Both the position numbers and the translations under genes were made by a program. A stretch of DNA of 64,000 bases, from assembly GCA_028564705.1 (NCBI GenBank), contig JAPXFQ010001958.1, positions 1 to 64,000 of the forward strand, written 5' to 3'. Positions 12,822-21,952 of the stretch are shown in pieces (the stretch's first letter is position 1; each line of letters opens with the position of its first letter). Below the pieces are notes generated by a model, which was not told the DNA's origin, searched no databases, and was given only the letters and a program-made list of their open reading frames with translations. Source of the DNA: Apricaphanius iberus (taxonomy: Eukaryota > Chordata > Actinopteri > Cyprinodontiformes > Aphaniidae).

Positions 12822-13020
12822 CTGAATCTGAATCTGAATCTGACTGAAACTGGGACTGGTCAGCGGCGAGCATGAACTGATGAAGCCTCTTGGATAAGAG
12901 GTGAAACGTCTTTCAAGACAAATGACCAAGTCCAGTTGCGTTCGATTGAAACTTCCTTGAGATAACCATGACCTGGATGAATGAGAATATTCACAGGCTT
13001 AATGATTCTAGTGTTACTGT
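12822..13020 (+). repeat. Dispersed repeat inserted in the THAP element
   Basis: The segment begins with a (TGAATC)n-like run and continues through TGATGAAGCCTCTTGGATAA, GAAACGTC, AGTCCAGTTGCGTTCGATTG and GATAACCATGACCTGGATGA. I recognise this string order as a widespread fish interspersed repeat, but I cannot name its family. It lies immediately after the broken THAP frame and probably disrupted it. Confidence 0.5.
12850..12930 (+). ncRNA. Hammerhead-ribozyme-like core (candidate)
   Basis: CTGATGA at 12877-12883 is followed by a hairpin (CCTCTT / AAGAGG, loop GGAT, 12886-12901) and then GAAAC at 12903-12907. This is the spacing and sequence of the hammerhead core (CUGAUGA, stem II, GAAA). 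GTCTT/AAGAC (12908-12919) could form stem III, and GGTCA (12858-12862) can pair with TGACC (12923-12927) as an outer stem. A clean UH cleavage triplet is not evident: the sequence after stem III is AAATGA. The copy may therefore be decayed, or the resemblance may be chance. Hammerheads are known in Penelope-like and other retroelements. Confidence 0.3.
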
Positions 13021-13597
13021 GCCCCTACATCACATACATTAAAGCAATTGTAACAATATCAACAACAAATAAACATTGAACATACCTTCCATAGGATGGC
13101 AGCTGCGTGGCTGCATGACCGACCGGGTCCGGCTATACAGCCGCAGCCGCAGCCCGCAGTCTCCACCTCTCCAGTCTCCATCCTTCCTAACCACCACCCT
13201 GGCATTATGGCAGGAATCATTAAGACACTGGCTTGGTTGTACGTCCGCCTTCATGTACAAAAAATTGCTGTGTTTTGTGTCTCAGCACATACTGATATGC
13301 TTCGGCGCTTTTCAGGTTGTTCATGGCGATCCCATATACTTGACTTGACAAAGTACGAAAATATGTTGCTTGTTGTAACATTTGGCCATTTCGTCATATT
13401 ATCCTCCCAGTTTGATATGGTAGCTGAGTGAGGAATTGAAAACGCACCGTCTTTTATGAGGAATAGATGAGAATGTTCCCATTTTAAAGCCATCTATATC
13501 AAATATAAATGAATGCTGATCTTACTTAAACGGAAATGCTTAGCAGAAATAGACCGATTGCTGAAGTAAACCGGAAATGCCCGTGAAACTTGTCTAT

Positions 13598-14286
13598 ATT
13601 GATTTTATTTTGAAATATACTGGATTAACTTGGCTGGCTCATATCTCAATTCCTGTCACGCTTGTCATTTCTTAACGTTCGTTAAAATTTGCGCCCTTTA
13701 TCCAGAAGAAAAAGACTTCATATGGAAAGTTAATGGAGCTCCACATCCGCCCCCGGACCGCTTCATGGCCAGTGTTAATGCCCAGATTGGACTTGTTGTT
13801 TTTCCGTCCATGTGGCAGCAATACGGACACCAAGCTGTACCGGTTCTGCGCCCCGTATAAATTAGGGGTTAGTCTAAATATGCACTACAATATTAAGAAG
13901 TTTTGGCCATACAATTCGACACAAACTGCTGAAACTGCTGTAGTACCTATGCCAGGCACTTTAGTGGTACTGTGACACTGTCAGAGAGTCACAGGAAAGA
14001 ACACTGAGCATGCGCACTCAACCTATTGGCAACCATGAGAAATGAGAGCGTTTTTCAAAAGCAGATGGTGTCTCTGATTTTCCAGATCCATTCTTTGTTG
14101 CAGGTGATAAAGTAGGGACAGTAAATTGTATGCATGGATCCATACTGCAGACTGCAAAACCTACAGTGTCATGTTTGTTTTTACTCTATCAAAGAGTTGT
14201 GCATACGTCTTAAATGGAGCAGCAAATTCCTCCATTCAGAAATCATCTCAGAGACCTCGTAGTGGCCAAAGCAAGGCAAGGGAATT
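13598..14286. other. Unassigned DNA
   Basis: No gene is supported. Open frames at 13630-13975 carry no recognisable motif. AGTCACAGGAAAGAACACTG and AGCATGCGCACTC around 14000 resemble MITE-type unique sequence, but no paired ends were found. Confidence 0.3.
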
Positions 14287-15270
14287 TTATATATATGTAT
14301 ATATATATATGTATGGCACTCTTTCAACACAAGGTAATTCAAGGTGATTTACATAATTTAGTGGTAAAGAAACCAAACATGATAAAAACATAGAAAGTAA
14401 AAAATGTAATTAGGAATAAGACAAAAAGCTACATAAAACTATGAAAATTAAAAACAGCAATTAAGCATAAAACATAAGAGAGAGAAAAAGAAAACAAGCA
14501 ATTATAATAGTTTACTCAGCTTTACACAGATGAGTTTTAAGTTTTGTTTTAAAACTGTCCAGTGATTGGGCAGATTTGCAGTCATCGGGAAGTTTGTTCT
14601 AGATAAGGGGAGCATAGAAAATTAAAGAAATTTGGGGCTAAGATGTTCAATGTTTTTTAAACTAGGAGGAGTATTTTGAAGTCTATTTTCTGAGTTACAT
14701 AGAGCTAGTGTAAGAACTTTAGAACTGGGTTGATGTGCTCTACTTTCGCAGGTTCTAGTGATAATGCGAGCAGCAGCGTTCTGGATCAGCTACAGCTGTC
14801 TGATTGAAATTTTTAGGTAGACCTGTGAGGACAGACTAAAGATAAATGCATGAAGGAGTTTTTTAAGGTCCTGTTGCGACATTAGTTCTTTAATCCTTGA
14901 AACGTTCTTCAGGTGATAGAATGCTGACCTTGTTATTGACTTCATTTGTCCCCTGGTGGTTCAAGTCTTAGTCCATTGTTACACCTAGATTACGTGCCTG
15001 ATCAGTAGTTCTAGCTGGATTAACTGAAGCTGTGTAATGACTCTTGCTCGTTCTTCTTTTGGTCCAAAAATAACTACTTTAGTTTTGCTTCTGTTCAACT
15101 ACAGAAAGTTATTTGACATCCAGCTATTGATTTGTTTAATGCATTCCTTTAGGGTCTTGAAGGGATCAAAGTCACTTGGTCATAGTAAGGTACATCTGAG
15201 TGTCTTCTGCATAGTTATGGTAACCAATCTTATTGTCTGTTATAATCTGGGTAGGGTTGTTTGAAAACAA
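14287..15270 (-). mobile_element. L2/CR1-type LINE remnant, 3' half (part 1)
   Basis: Read on the - strand this is the reverse transcriptase C-terminal part and 3' tail of a LINE. The + strand shows GCAGCAGCGTTCTGGATCAG (the usual 'LIQNAAAR' region), TTTGAAGTCTATTTTCTGAG and a 3' end close to AACACAAGGTAATTCAAGG at 14325. The same string order appears in the copies at 28433-28625 and 47272-48020, so it is one family. The copy carries many stops. It continues at 16400 after two nested insertions. Confidence 0.75.
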
Positions 15271-16399
15271 AAATTTTAAAACTCTTCTTAATCGATTCTT
15301 ATTAAAATTGAAAGAATCAAATCAAATCATTTCGCAAGCCAAAAAATCCGTTTAATTGTTTAACATAGTTTACCCCTTTTTACAGCTAAAATAGGAATTA
15401 AAATCCAGAAAGCCATTTTAACGCTTAGTTCTGAAAGTTTAGTAGTTTTTTTTGTCCTGATAAACTGTTTCTTACCCAGAGAAGTCATTGAATTACAGGA
15501 ATATGAATAAAACTACAGCTCAAAAAAAAAAATTTAATAGTACTGACCATAGGCGTCATTTTAACCGAGGATGCCGGGGACATGTCCCCAGCAATATTTA
15601 TGATTGACAGGTTTGTCTCCACCAAGCCTGATGTGGAAATTTTTACTGACCTAATAGCCACTTCTGCTCCCAGCAAAGTTTCTGCATCAGTATCTAAACA
15701 GAATATTATTTAATTCACTCAATTCCAGTTTCTTATGCAGTCATGTTTCTTTCTACTCATATACAGTAAAGCTGAAGATCTTTGCCCGAACCCGACCAGG
15801 CTTAATTTCTATCATTGTCCACGGAACAGAAATGCATGCAGGCGAGACGGACTTTTACGCAACAGAAGAGATTAAAGCTCCCACAGATAGCCGCCCTATT
15901 GCAGGACTGTCAGCTGTAAGTTCATTTGAAGTTTCTCCACACAGAATGATGTTGGGGTAGCAAAAGGAGCATGTTTTATTGTTGCGCATTCTTCTGGTGC
16001 GAGTATATATCATATTCAGCGTTGTTCTTCGTGCTACGGTGTGGATTTTAATAATTCTTCCCAACCAACAGCATAATGTTGGTGATTTTTAAAAAGGAAA
16101 ACAGTTAAACCTATGGCTTTTAACTTGTATTGATTTACTAAAGATGCAATTTTCACCACGTTTAAAGCCTACTCTGCAGTGCATATTGTAATGAGACATG
16201 AAATGGATGAATACTTAGAGGCTATATAAATATTTAATAAGTGTCCCCACCAATCCTCAAACCACATTCAAGTTAATAATTACGTCCCCAGCAATTTTAA
16301 AAACAAACTGACGCCCTTGGCACTGACTCATATCTGTATCGAATTGGATTGAATTGAATTGGGATTCTAACTCTTGAGAACCGGAATCAAATTGATTCT
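15271..16399. mobile_element. hAT-like non-autonomous element with AATCGATTC-type ends, split
   Basis: The left end (CTTCTTAATCGATTCTTA, about 15284) and right end (AATCAAATTGATTCTTGACA, about 16385) are imperfect inverted copies. Internal sequence around 15345-15480 recurs in the opposite orientation at about 19860-20010 (for example TTTCAGAACTAA and GTTAAACAATTAAAC), which shows a dispersed family. It interrupts the LINE whose halves lie at 14287-15270 and 16400-17095, and is itself interrupted at 15548-16319. Exact ends are uncertain by about 20 bp. Confidence 0.6.
15548..16319. mobile_element. hAT-type MITE with 8-bp target duplication (772 bp)
   Basis: Ends CATAGGCGTCATTTT (15548) and AAACTGACGCCCTTG (to 16319) are inverted matches. 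Further in, GTCCCCAGCAATATT pairs with AAAATTGCTGGGGAC in inverted orientation. The flanks are GTACTGAC (15540-15547) and GCACTGAC (16320-16327), an 8-bp duplication with one mismatch, which fits the hAT superfamily. There is no transposase frame; the short - strand frames inside are accidental. Confidence 0.75.
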
Positions 16400-17095
16400 T
16401 GACATTTGAGTTGAAACCCACACATAAATCTGGGTTAGTGGGAGAATGTACATATTGAACATTGAATATTGGGCAGGATGGAGCCCTGGGGGACCCCACA
16501 TGTGATTTCTGTTTGTTCTAATGAGAAATTGTCTATTGACACAAATAATTTCCTGTTTTTGAGGTAAGACTCAAACCAGCTAAGCACTATACCAGAGACT
16601 TCCCAGCTCTCCAGTCATTCAAGTAGTATTTTTATGATCAACAGTGCCAAATGCTGCAGCAAGGTCCAGCTGAACCAGCACTGTGGTTCCATCACAGTCT
16701 GTATTTATGGGGATGTCATTGAACACTTTGACAAGGGCAGTCAATGTGCTGTGAGATTAGTAGTTCTGCATTAATGTGTTGTGTAGGTTGTTCTTGTTTA
16801 GTAGGGGTTTGGTAACTGCTGTTACTCTTTTGGGGTTTGGTAACTGCTGTTTCTGTTTTGAAGGCATGGGGGAAGACACCTGACAGGAGAGATTGAACCA
16901 GATAATAATTAATGATAGGGAAAACTTTCGTTAGAAAAGCTGTTGGTAAAATATCAAGGCAGCAAGAGGAGCTTAGTTGTTTAATGATTTTATCAAGGTA
17001 CGATTGGTTTAGTTTTTTAAATTCAGAAATTTTCTCTACATTGTTCTCGTAATCTTTGTTTTGTGAGATTTCTCCACTTTGTGACCCGATTCAAA
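16400..17095 (-). mobile_element. L2/CR1-type LINE remnant (part 2)
   Basis: This continues the element from 14287-15270, further 5' on the - strand. The + strand has CCCTGGGGGACCCCACATGT at 16483 (the 'GVPQGS' region), CAGTGCCAAATGCTGCAGCA (the 'AAFGTVDH' region, about 16643) and AAGGTCCAGCTGAACCAGCA at 16661. Stops and deletions are frequent, and two GTTTGGTAACTGCTGTT copies near 16805-16855 look like a local duplication. It is dead. Confidence 0.7.
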
Positions 17096-18176
17096 AATGA
17101 TAATTTTGCCAGCTCCTTGTGGATGAGACACCGATTTGATTAAATATCTTGCTGTTAAACCTGTTTTCATCTCCGTGTAGACAGGGCCTCAGAGACCATT
17201 TAAAGGCTCATGAACCCTTTGCATATTCTAATTTTCTGAGATTTTTAAATTAGAGTTTTTATAAGCTGTAAATCATAACAACCAAAAATTATAAAAGCTA
17301 AAGGCTTGAAATATCTTGCTTTGCATGTAAGGAGTCTATAACATATATTAGTTTCACCTTTTAAGTTGAATTACTAACATAATTTAATACCATATTCATT
17401 TTTTTGGAGATTCACCTTTATAGTTTGTAATTCAGCAGCAAACAAATAGTTTTTAACCTATACATTATAAAGAAAACTTGTAAGGTTATCCTTAGCTATT
17501 TTTGTAGTTATGCTGACTTAGACAGTTGGAGGATAGACTGCCCACTTTTGTTCACTCTTCTACTTTTCTCTTCTACTTCTCGTCAAATGTATTTTTTTGC
17601 TGTTATTGTGATTGTTAACCTTGTTTTCTCTCAGTGTTTTTCTCCCAATAGAAGCTACGCCTGGTCTTGTATTATGTTCAGCTGCAGCGCCCTGCTGGAT
17701 GGGATTGAGCATCCTATCGGATGATTTTCCCACTTCCCAGTGACCAAACATCCTCCATGTCCTGTTGTAAACTTTTTACTTTGTTTTAAATATAAAGTAC
17801 TCTTACATCAGTTTTTTTTTCTTTTACTGTGTCTTCTCTGTCTTCTAACCTTCAGACGGTTGTGTGAAATGGCCGCTTGTACTGTACTTGTTTCTTTCTC
17901 TCTCCAATGTTGCTATATGTCTGCTCAATATGAGGGATTACTAGGGATTGCTTTGGTTGGAATCTGCACGATCTACACAACCTCATGTTAATGGCTCAAC
18001 ACAATCAGCTGGGATTCCCTACATAAAACATTTTTAACTGATTGGAATGTTTGTATATTGTATTGAAATGACTTTTCTTGTAAATTGCCTTGAAATTACA
18101 TCTGCTGTGAATTGGCGCTATATAAATAATAGGAGAATAGGAGAAATTGACTCACATAATGTACAGAATTGTATAA
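17096..18176. other. A+T-rich DNA ending in a LINE/SINE-like tail
   Basis: 17096-17540 has no recognisable feature. 18030-18135 (ACTGATTGGAATG to TTGCCTTGAAATTACATCTG, then GGCGCTATATAAATAATAG) is the common 3' tail of fish L2-type retroelements in + orientation. Upstream sequence (17690-17990) may belong to the same insert, but no protein is readable. Confidence 0.45.
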
Positions 18177-18416
18177 GTGAATATTAAAACTATGCACCAA
18201 TCTATACAAGATTCATTTAAGGCTATATTTAAGAATGTTAAAGTAGCTTTGAGTTTTCCAGAATTTATTATTAAAGTATGGATTTTTTGTATAGCTAGAC
18301 TTTTAGTCTATACAGGAGAAGTGCTTGCAATATCATTAGCCAACCAGTGTGTTGAAGAAACAAGACCAAGATCCATAAGATGGTTAGATCCCTATTATTC
18401 ACTTGGAAGTTTATAA
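18177..18416 (+). other. Unrecognised open frame, 79 codons
   Basis: The frame begins with a TTG/GTG-type start in the six-frame sense rather than a convincing ATG context and encodes 'SIQDSFKAIFKNV' and 'ETRPRSIRWLDPYYSLGSL'. I do not recognise it. The surrounding 18420-18850 DNA is A-rich with short purine-rich frames and no splice pattern that links them. It may be a remnant of an unknown retroelement, or chance. Confidence 0.2.
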
Positions 18417-19016
18417 TGAAACCAGATCAGAAAGCAGACCAGACATTCTTATAGAAATGTGACTAACTTCATACAGAGTAAATATGATAGGACAACTTCT
18501 TATGAGCCCAATCATATTATGCTGATAAAGAAATTAAATTGCAGAAAAGAATACAAAGGAGATTCCTGTAAAAACAATTCTTAATTATAAAAAAACTTAA
18601 CAGAAAAAACGTATCTATTAAATCAGAGAAGGAAGCAGACATAGCAAAACCAATGGGAGATAGAAAGAAAATGAGTTTTCATTTTTTTAAATCCAAAGGT
18701 AAACTGGAGAAATGGGAAGTAGGAAAAGGAGAAGAGAAGAGACTGATTTTCCCTATCCCAAATTTGGACACTATGCTAAGCAGCACACTTTTCATTTTAG
18801 AGAAACAATACAATGGAAATGCAATGAAAATTTAAGTATGTATACTGTGGAGATACTTAGACTACAGAGCACGTGCTATTACTCTCTTAGAGGTATAAGG
18901 AAAGAAGAACGACAATTCATACTCCAAGCAAAATTAGTTATTAAAGTTGGTCCAAAGTCCTTCCAGCTGGAGGCAGTGATGCGCCAATTTTTTCTTTGCC
19001 GCCCGGAATACACAAT

Positions 19017-19062
19017 GAGAAGAAGAAGAAGAAGAAGAAGAAGAAGAAGAAGAAGAAGATCT
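19017..19062. repeat. (AGA)n microsatellite
   Basis: About thirteen AGA units follow GCCGCCCGGAATACACAATG. The preceding GCAGTGATGCGCCAATTTTT to GCCGCCCGG string is the end of a teleost MITE type commonly linked to (GAA)n tracts. The run accounts for the arginine-rich tail of an open frame here, which is therefore not a gene. Confidence 0.9.
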
Positions 19063-19744
19063 CCTTGCTAAGTACGTTAGGTAGCTTTTAAACTTATTAT
19101 CAATTTTATGTGCAGCTGTATTTAGTTACGTTATTTCTTTGTTTACAGTAGGTAACCAGTGCTTACCGAAGGCACTCTCTGTTGTCTGAAATCGTTTCCT
19201 GACATTTTTTTATTTTTATTTTTTATCAAGAACCAATTTCACCGTCAAGTGCTGGTTTAATTTGTAAGCTTCAACCCAATGGGTTTTATGGTAGCTGGAG
19301 TTGCAATGTGGTGAGAAGCTGAAAGAAACCGTAAAAGATGTAGGCTAATCTTCAATACATGGAAAAGGATAAGGACGGTGGGTTACTTAACACCGCCCCC
19401 CATTGTATCCAGATTTTACTTTTTTGTGTGCGGGTATTTATAATAACCATTCTGTTTAGTTCATTATGTTGTTTAATATTTGGAGTAACTGTTAGATTAG
19501 CATTAATTAAACTCGTTTTTAATAGAGTTTCCATCTTTCAGATATAAGGTAAGGGACGCCCACCAGGGCCCGACTCTTGGGGTAGAGTGCCCACAGCTGT
19601 AATTCATGTTTCATACATGTGTTGTTGTTGTTTGATTGTGTGTGTGTGTGTTTGTTCTTTGTTTGTTTTTTTGGTGGGGGTCAAGAAAGCAAACAGTTAT
19701 GCACACAGGTTGGTAGAGTACAAAAACATTTTACTCCTGTAGCG
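19063..19744. other. Unassigned DNA with a short (GT)n tract
   Basis: No gene is seen. GTTGTTGTTG and TGTGTGTGTGTG near 19621-19650 are simple repeats. The rest is A+T-rich with no paired ends. Confidence 0.35.
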
Positions 19745-20010
19745 CTGACTATTCAAATTTCAAGAATCGATTCAATTGCGATTCTCAAGAGATAGAATGA
19801 CTCAATTCGATTTAGTCCGATCCACTTCATATAGATAATACTCAGTAGTATTAAAAACTTCTTTTTTTTAGCTGTTATCTTAATTATATGGCTGCAATTC
19901 AATTGCTTAATGCTGGTTGAGTAACAATTTACCAGGAAAAAACTATTAACACTTTCAGAACTAAACCTTAAATGTTAAACAATTAAACTGATTGTTGAAC
20001 TTGTGAATAG
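19745..20010. mobile_element. Second copy of the AATCGATTC-type hAT-like element (fragment)
   Basis: The left end (AGAATCGATTCAATTGCGAT, about 19762) and interior (TTTCAGAACTAAACC, GTTAAACAATTAAAC) match the reverse complement of parts of the element at 15271-16399. The right end is not well defined; an A+T-rich stretch with TCTTCGATTTG near 20020 may be the degraded terminus. Confidence 0.5.
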
Positions 20011-20204
20011 ATTTAATTCTTCGATTTGTCAATTTATTTATTTTTTCAACACAGCTAGAGTAGCAGTACTTTTTAATAAGTAAAAGTAAAAAGTAGTCAT
20101 CCAAGTAATCCCTTAAGTACCATTTAAAAAAGGCATTTGGTAAAAGGACGACTCAATTACTGAGTAACTGATTTAAATATCTGAATTATCCAGTGTTTTT
20201 CGCT

Positions 20205-20610
20205 TATCTGGGATCAGGTTGTGGGGGCAGAAGCTTAATCAGCCAAGAAACTTAGTCCGTTCGTATCCTGGGTCTTACTCTGGGGCTCCTCTTGTTGGGA
20301 CGTGCCCAAGTGACCTCAACAGGAAGGTGTCCAGACAGCTCAACCCACCTCAACTTGCTCCTCTCATGTGGAAAGGCAGCAACTCTGCTCTGAACGCCTC
20401 CCTGATGACCAAGCTTCTCAACCTATCTTTAAGGGAGAGCCGAGACACACATAATTCTGGCTGCTTGTATACATGAACTTGTTCTTTCGGTAGGAATGTA
20501 GATCGACCAGCAAACTTAGAGCTTTGCCTTTCGGGTCAGCTCTCTCTTCACCACGGCAGACTGGTACAGAGAATTATCACTGCAAATGTCACACCAATCC
20601 GCCTGTCGTT
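20205..20610 (-). mobile_element. Rex3/RTE-like LINE 3' fragment
   Basis: The + strand shows ATCAGGTTGTGGGGGCAGAA, GGGACGTGCCCAAGTGACCT, AACAGGAAGGTGTCCAGACA and GGGAGAGCCGAGACACA. This is the reverse complement of the conserved C-terminal end of fish Rex3-like reverse transcriptases (rich in Arg and Pro on the - strand). A short continuation (TTTCGGGTCAGCTCTCTCTT, TCACCACGGCAGACTGGTAC) lies at 20528-20570. It is a strongly truncated and mutated fragment without its own promoter. Related pieces occur at 38005-39062 and 55560-55895. Confidence 0.65.
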
Positions 20611-20855
20611 ATCCCTTTCCATTTTTCACTGATTTATTCATTTTTAATTTACTCATCCGGCAGACAAAAATATAAAGTTAAGTGCAAATTCTCATTTTTA
20701 AAGGCCTAAAATAAAACACGATTATTTGAAAATAAATTCTAGCAGAATTTTTTTTCTGTGCGGCATAATCTCGATAAAATAACATCTAAATAAAACATAA
20801 AATTAACACTTACAGTAGGTTATGTATTAATGTTAGAACATGATAAGGTAATTCC

Positions 20856-21256
20856 TAGGGGTGTAAGAAAATATCGATATGGCAATATATTGTGATATTT
20901 TCATAACATTGTATCGATATTCAAAAGCAAAGTCTTTTTTTAAAGAATTTGAATTAATTAATATTAATATTTCTTTTCATACAATTTTTGTCATAAAAAA
21001 TAAAGTGTCTGGTAGATGGCGGCTGTTTTCACCTTCTTTGTTCCAGTGGATCAAACTAGATCCAATTATAAAACTGACTGTGTTAAGTATGAAATAGGCT
21101 GGAGTGTTTAGAATGTTGGGACAGTTTTTTTTACAGTTAAATTCAGTTTAAAAAATCCCAATATATATAGTATTATTCATAGTATCGTCGCAGTATCATC
21201 CCCCTTTCTATCATGGTACATATTGTATCGCCAGATTCTTGCCATTACACATCGCT
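20856..21256. mobile_element. MITE, GGGGTGTAA-type ends
   Basis: The left end AGGGGTGTAAGAAAATATCG (20858) and right end GATTCTTGCCATTACACATC (to about 21254) are imperfect inverted copies. Both continue into TATCGATAT / TATTGTATCG blocks. This layout is typical of small non-autonomous hAT elements in fish. No clear target duplication was identified, and no coding frame of interest lies inside. Confidence 0.5.
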
Positions 21257-21829
21257 TGACCAAATACTAATTTTCCACCATAATTTGCAAATATTTTCTT
21301 TAGAAATGAGACCATGTGGTTTTTGTGGATTTTTTTTCTCCTCATTTTTTTCTCATAGTTGAGTTATACCTATGATGAGAATTACAGGCATCTCTCATGT
21401 TTTTATGTGGGAGAACTTGCACTACTTTTGACTGACTTTTTTTTGACCCACTGTATATTGTACATTGTAAACAGACGCATGGCAACCACTCCTGCGTCTT
21501 CCTTTGACAATCTATTTATTTTGGCTGCTGTGGGTGCCTGCTACTCGCAACCAAAACTGTTGTTATATATGAGGCTGTCTTGGCAATCTTCTTAAAAAGC
21601 CTAAATTTGTCTGGAGAGACACAAGGACCAGGCCAACAGATTTACCCCATTAGATAAGGATCTGGTGAAATTACCTAACAATTAAAGATACTCCAATTTA
21701 TTTTTTTAACTTTTTTTCTTATATTTTTGGAGAATGTGTCCTGATAGCAGATTGACTCTTTGCAGATCAGCTTTTTGTGTTCACAAATTGCAAAACCGTT
21801 TTTTTATTATCGAATTATTTGTCTTGTAG
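21257..21829. other. Sequence immediately upstream of the first TIPRL coding exon
   Basis: No repeat ends or reading frame are recognised. The final bases form a polypyrimidine/branch region leading to the acceptor TTGTCTTGTAG at 21819-21829. This stretch is therefore probably the end of a 5' intron, with an untranslated first exon further upstream that I could not locate. Confidence 0.45.
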
Positions 21830-21952
21830 TTGGTGTCCCTTTGAATCAATGATGTTGCACGGCTTCAAGAGCAGTAAGCAAGATTTCGCTTTTGGATCAT
21901 GGAAAGTGACAGCAGCAAAAAATCACATCATGAAATCTAAAGACATTGAACG
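21830..21952 (+). CDS. TIPRL exon 1 of the coding region
   Basis: The acceptor is TTGTCTTGTAG and the donor is CG|GTAAGTAT. Coding starts at ATG 21849, followed directly by a second ATG as in other vertebrate TIPRL (Met-Met start); 19 nt of leader lie in the exon. The frame is open upstream to the acceptor, but the conserved Met-Met supports this start. It encodes 34 residues plus two bases, including [18 protein letters not shown]. Confidence 0.92.

Larger units (their letters stand above)
12591..13597 (+). mobile_element. DNA transposon remnant with THAP exon and terminal inverted repeats
   Basis: The ends form an inverted repeat: ATAGACAAGTTT at 12591-12602 and its complement at 13586-13597. 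Similarity resumes further in (TTTCTGCTAAG at about 12640 against CTTAGCAGAAA at about 13540). Just inside the left end lies a short THAP-like frame (12747-12821). THAP domains plus inverted repeats occur in P-like and Kolobok transposons, but no catalytic domain is left to choose between them. No target duplication is obvious. The interior is interrupted by the dispersed repeat at 12822-13020. Confidence 0.6.

Noticed and set aside
18712..19071. 119-codon frame with a poly-arginine end
   Set aside because: The arginine run is the (AGA)n microsatellite and the upstream frame has no domain or conservation signal.
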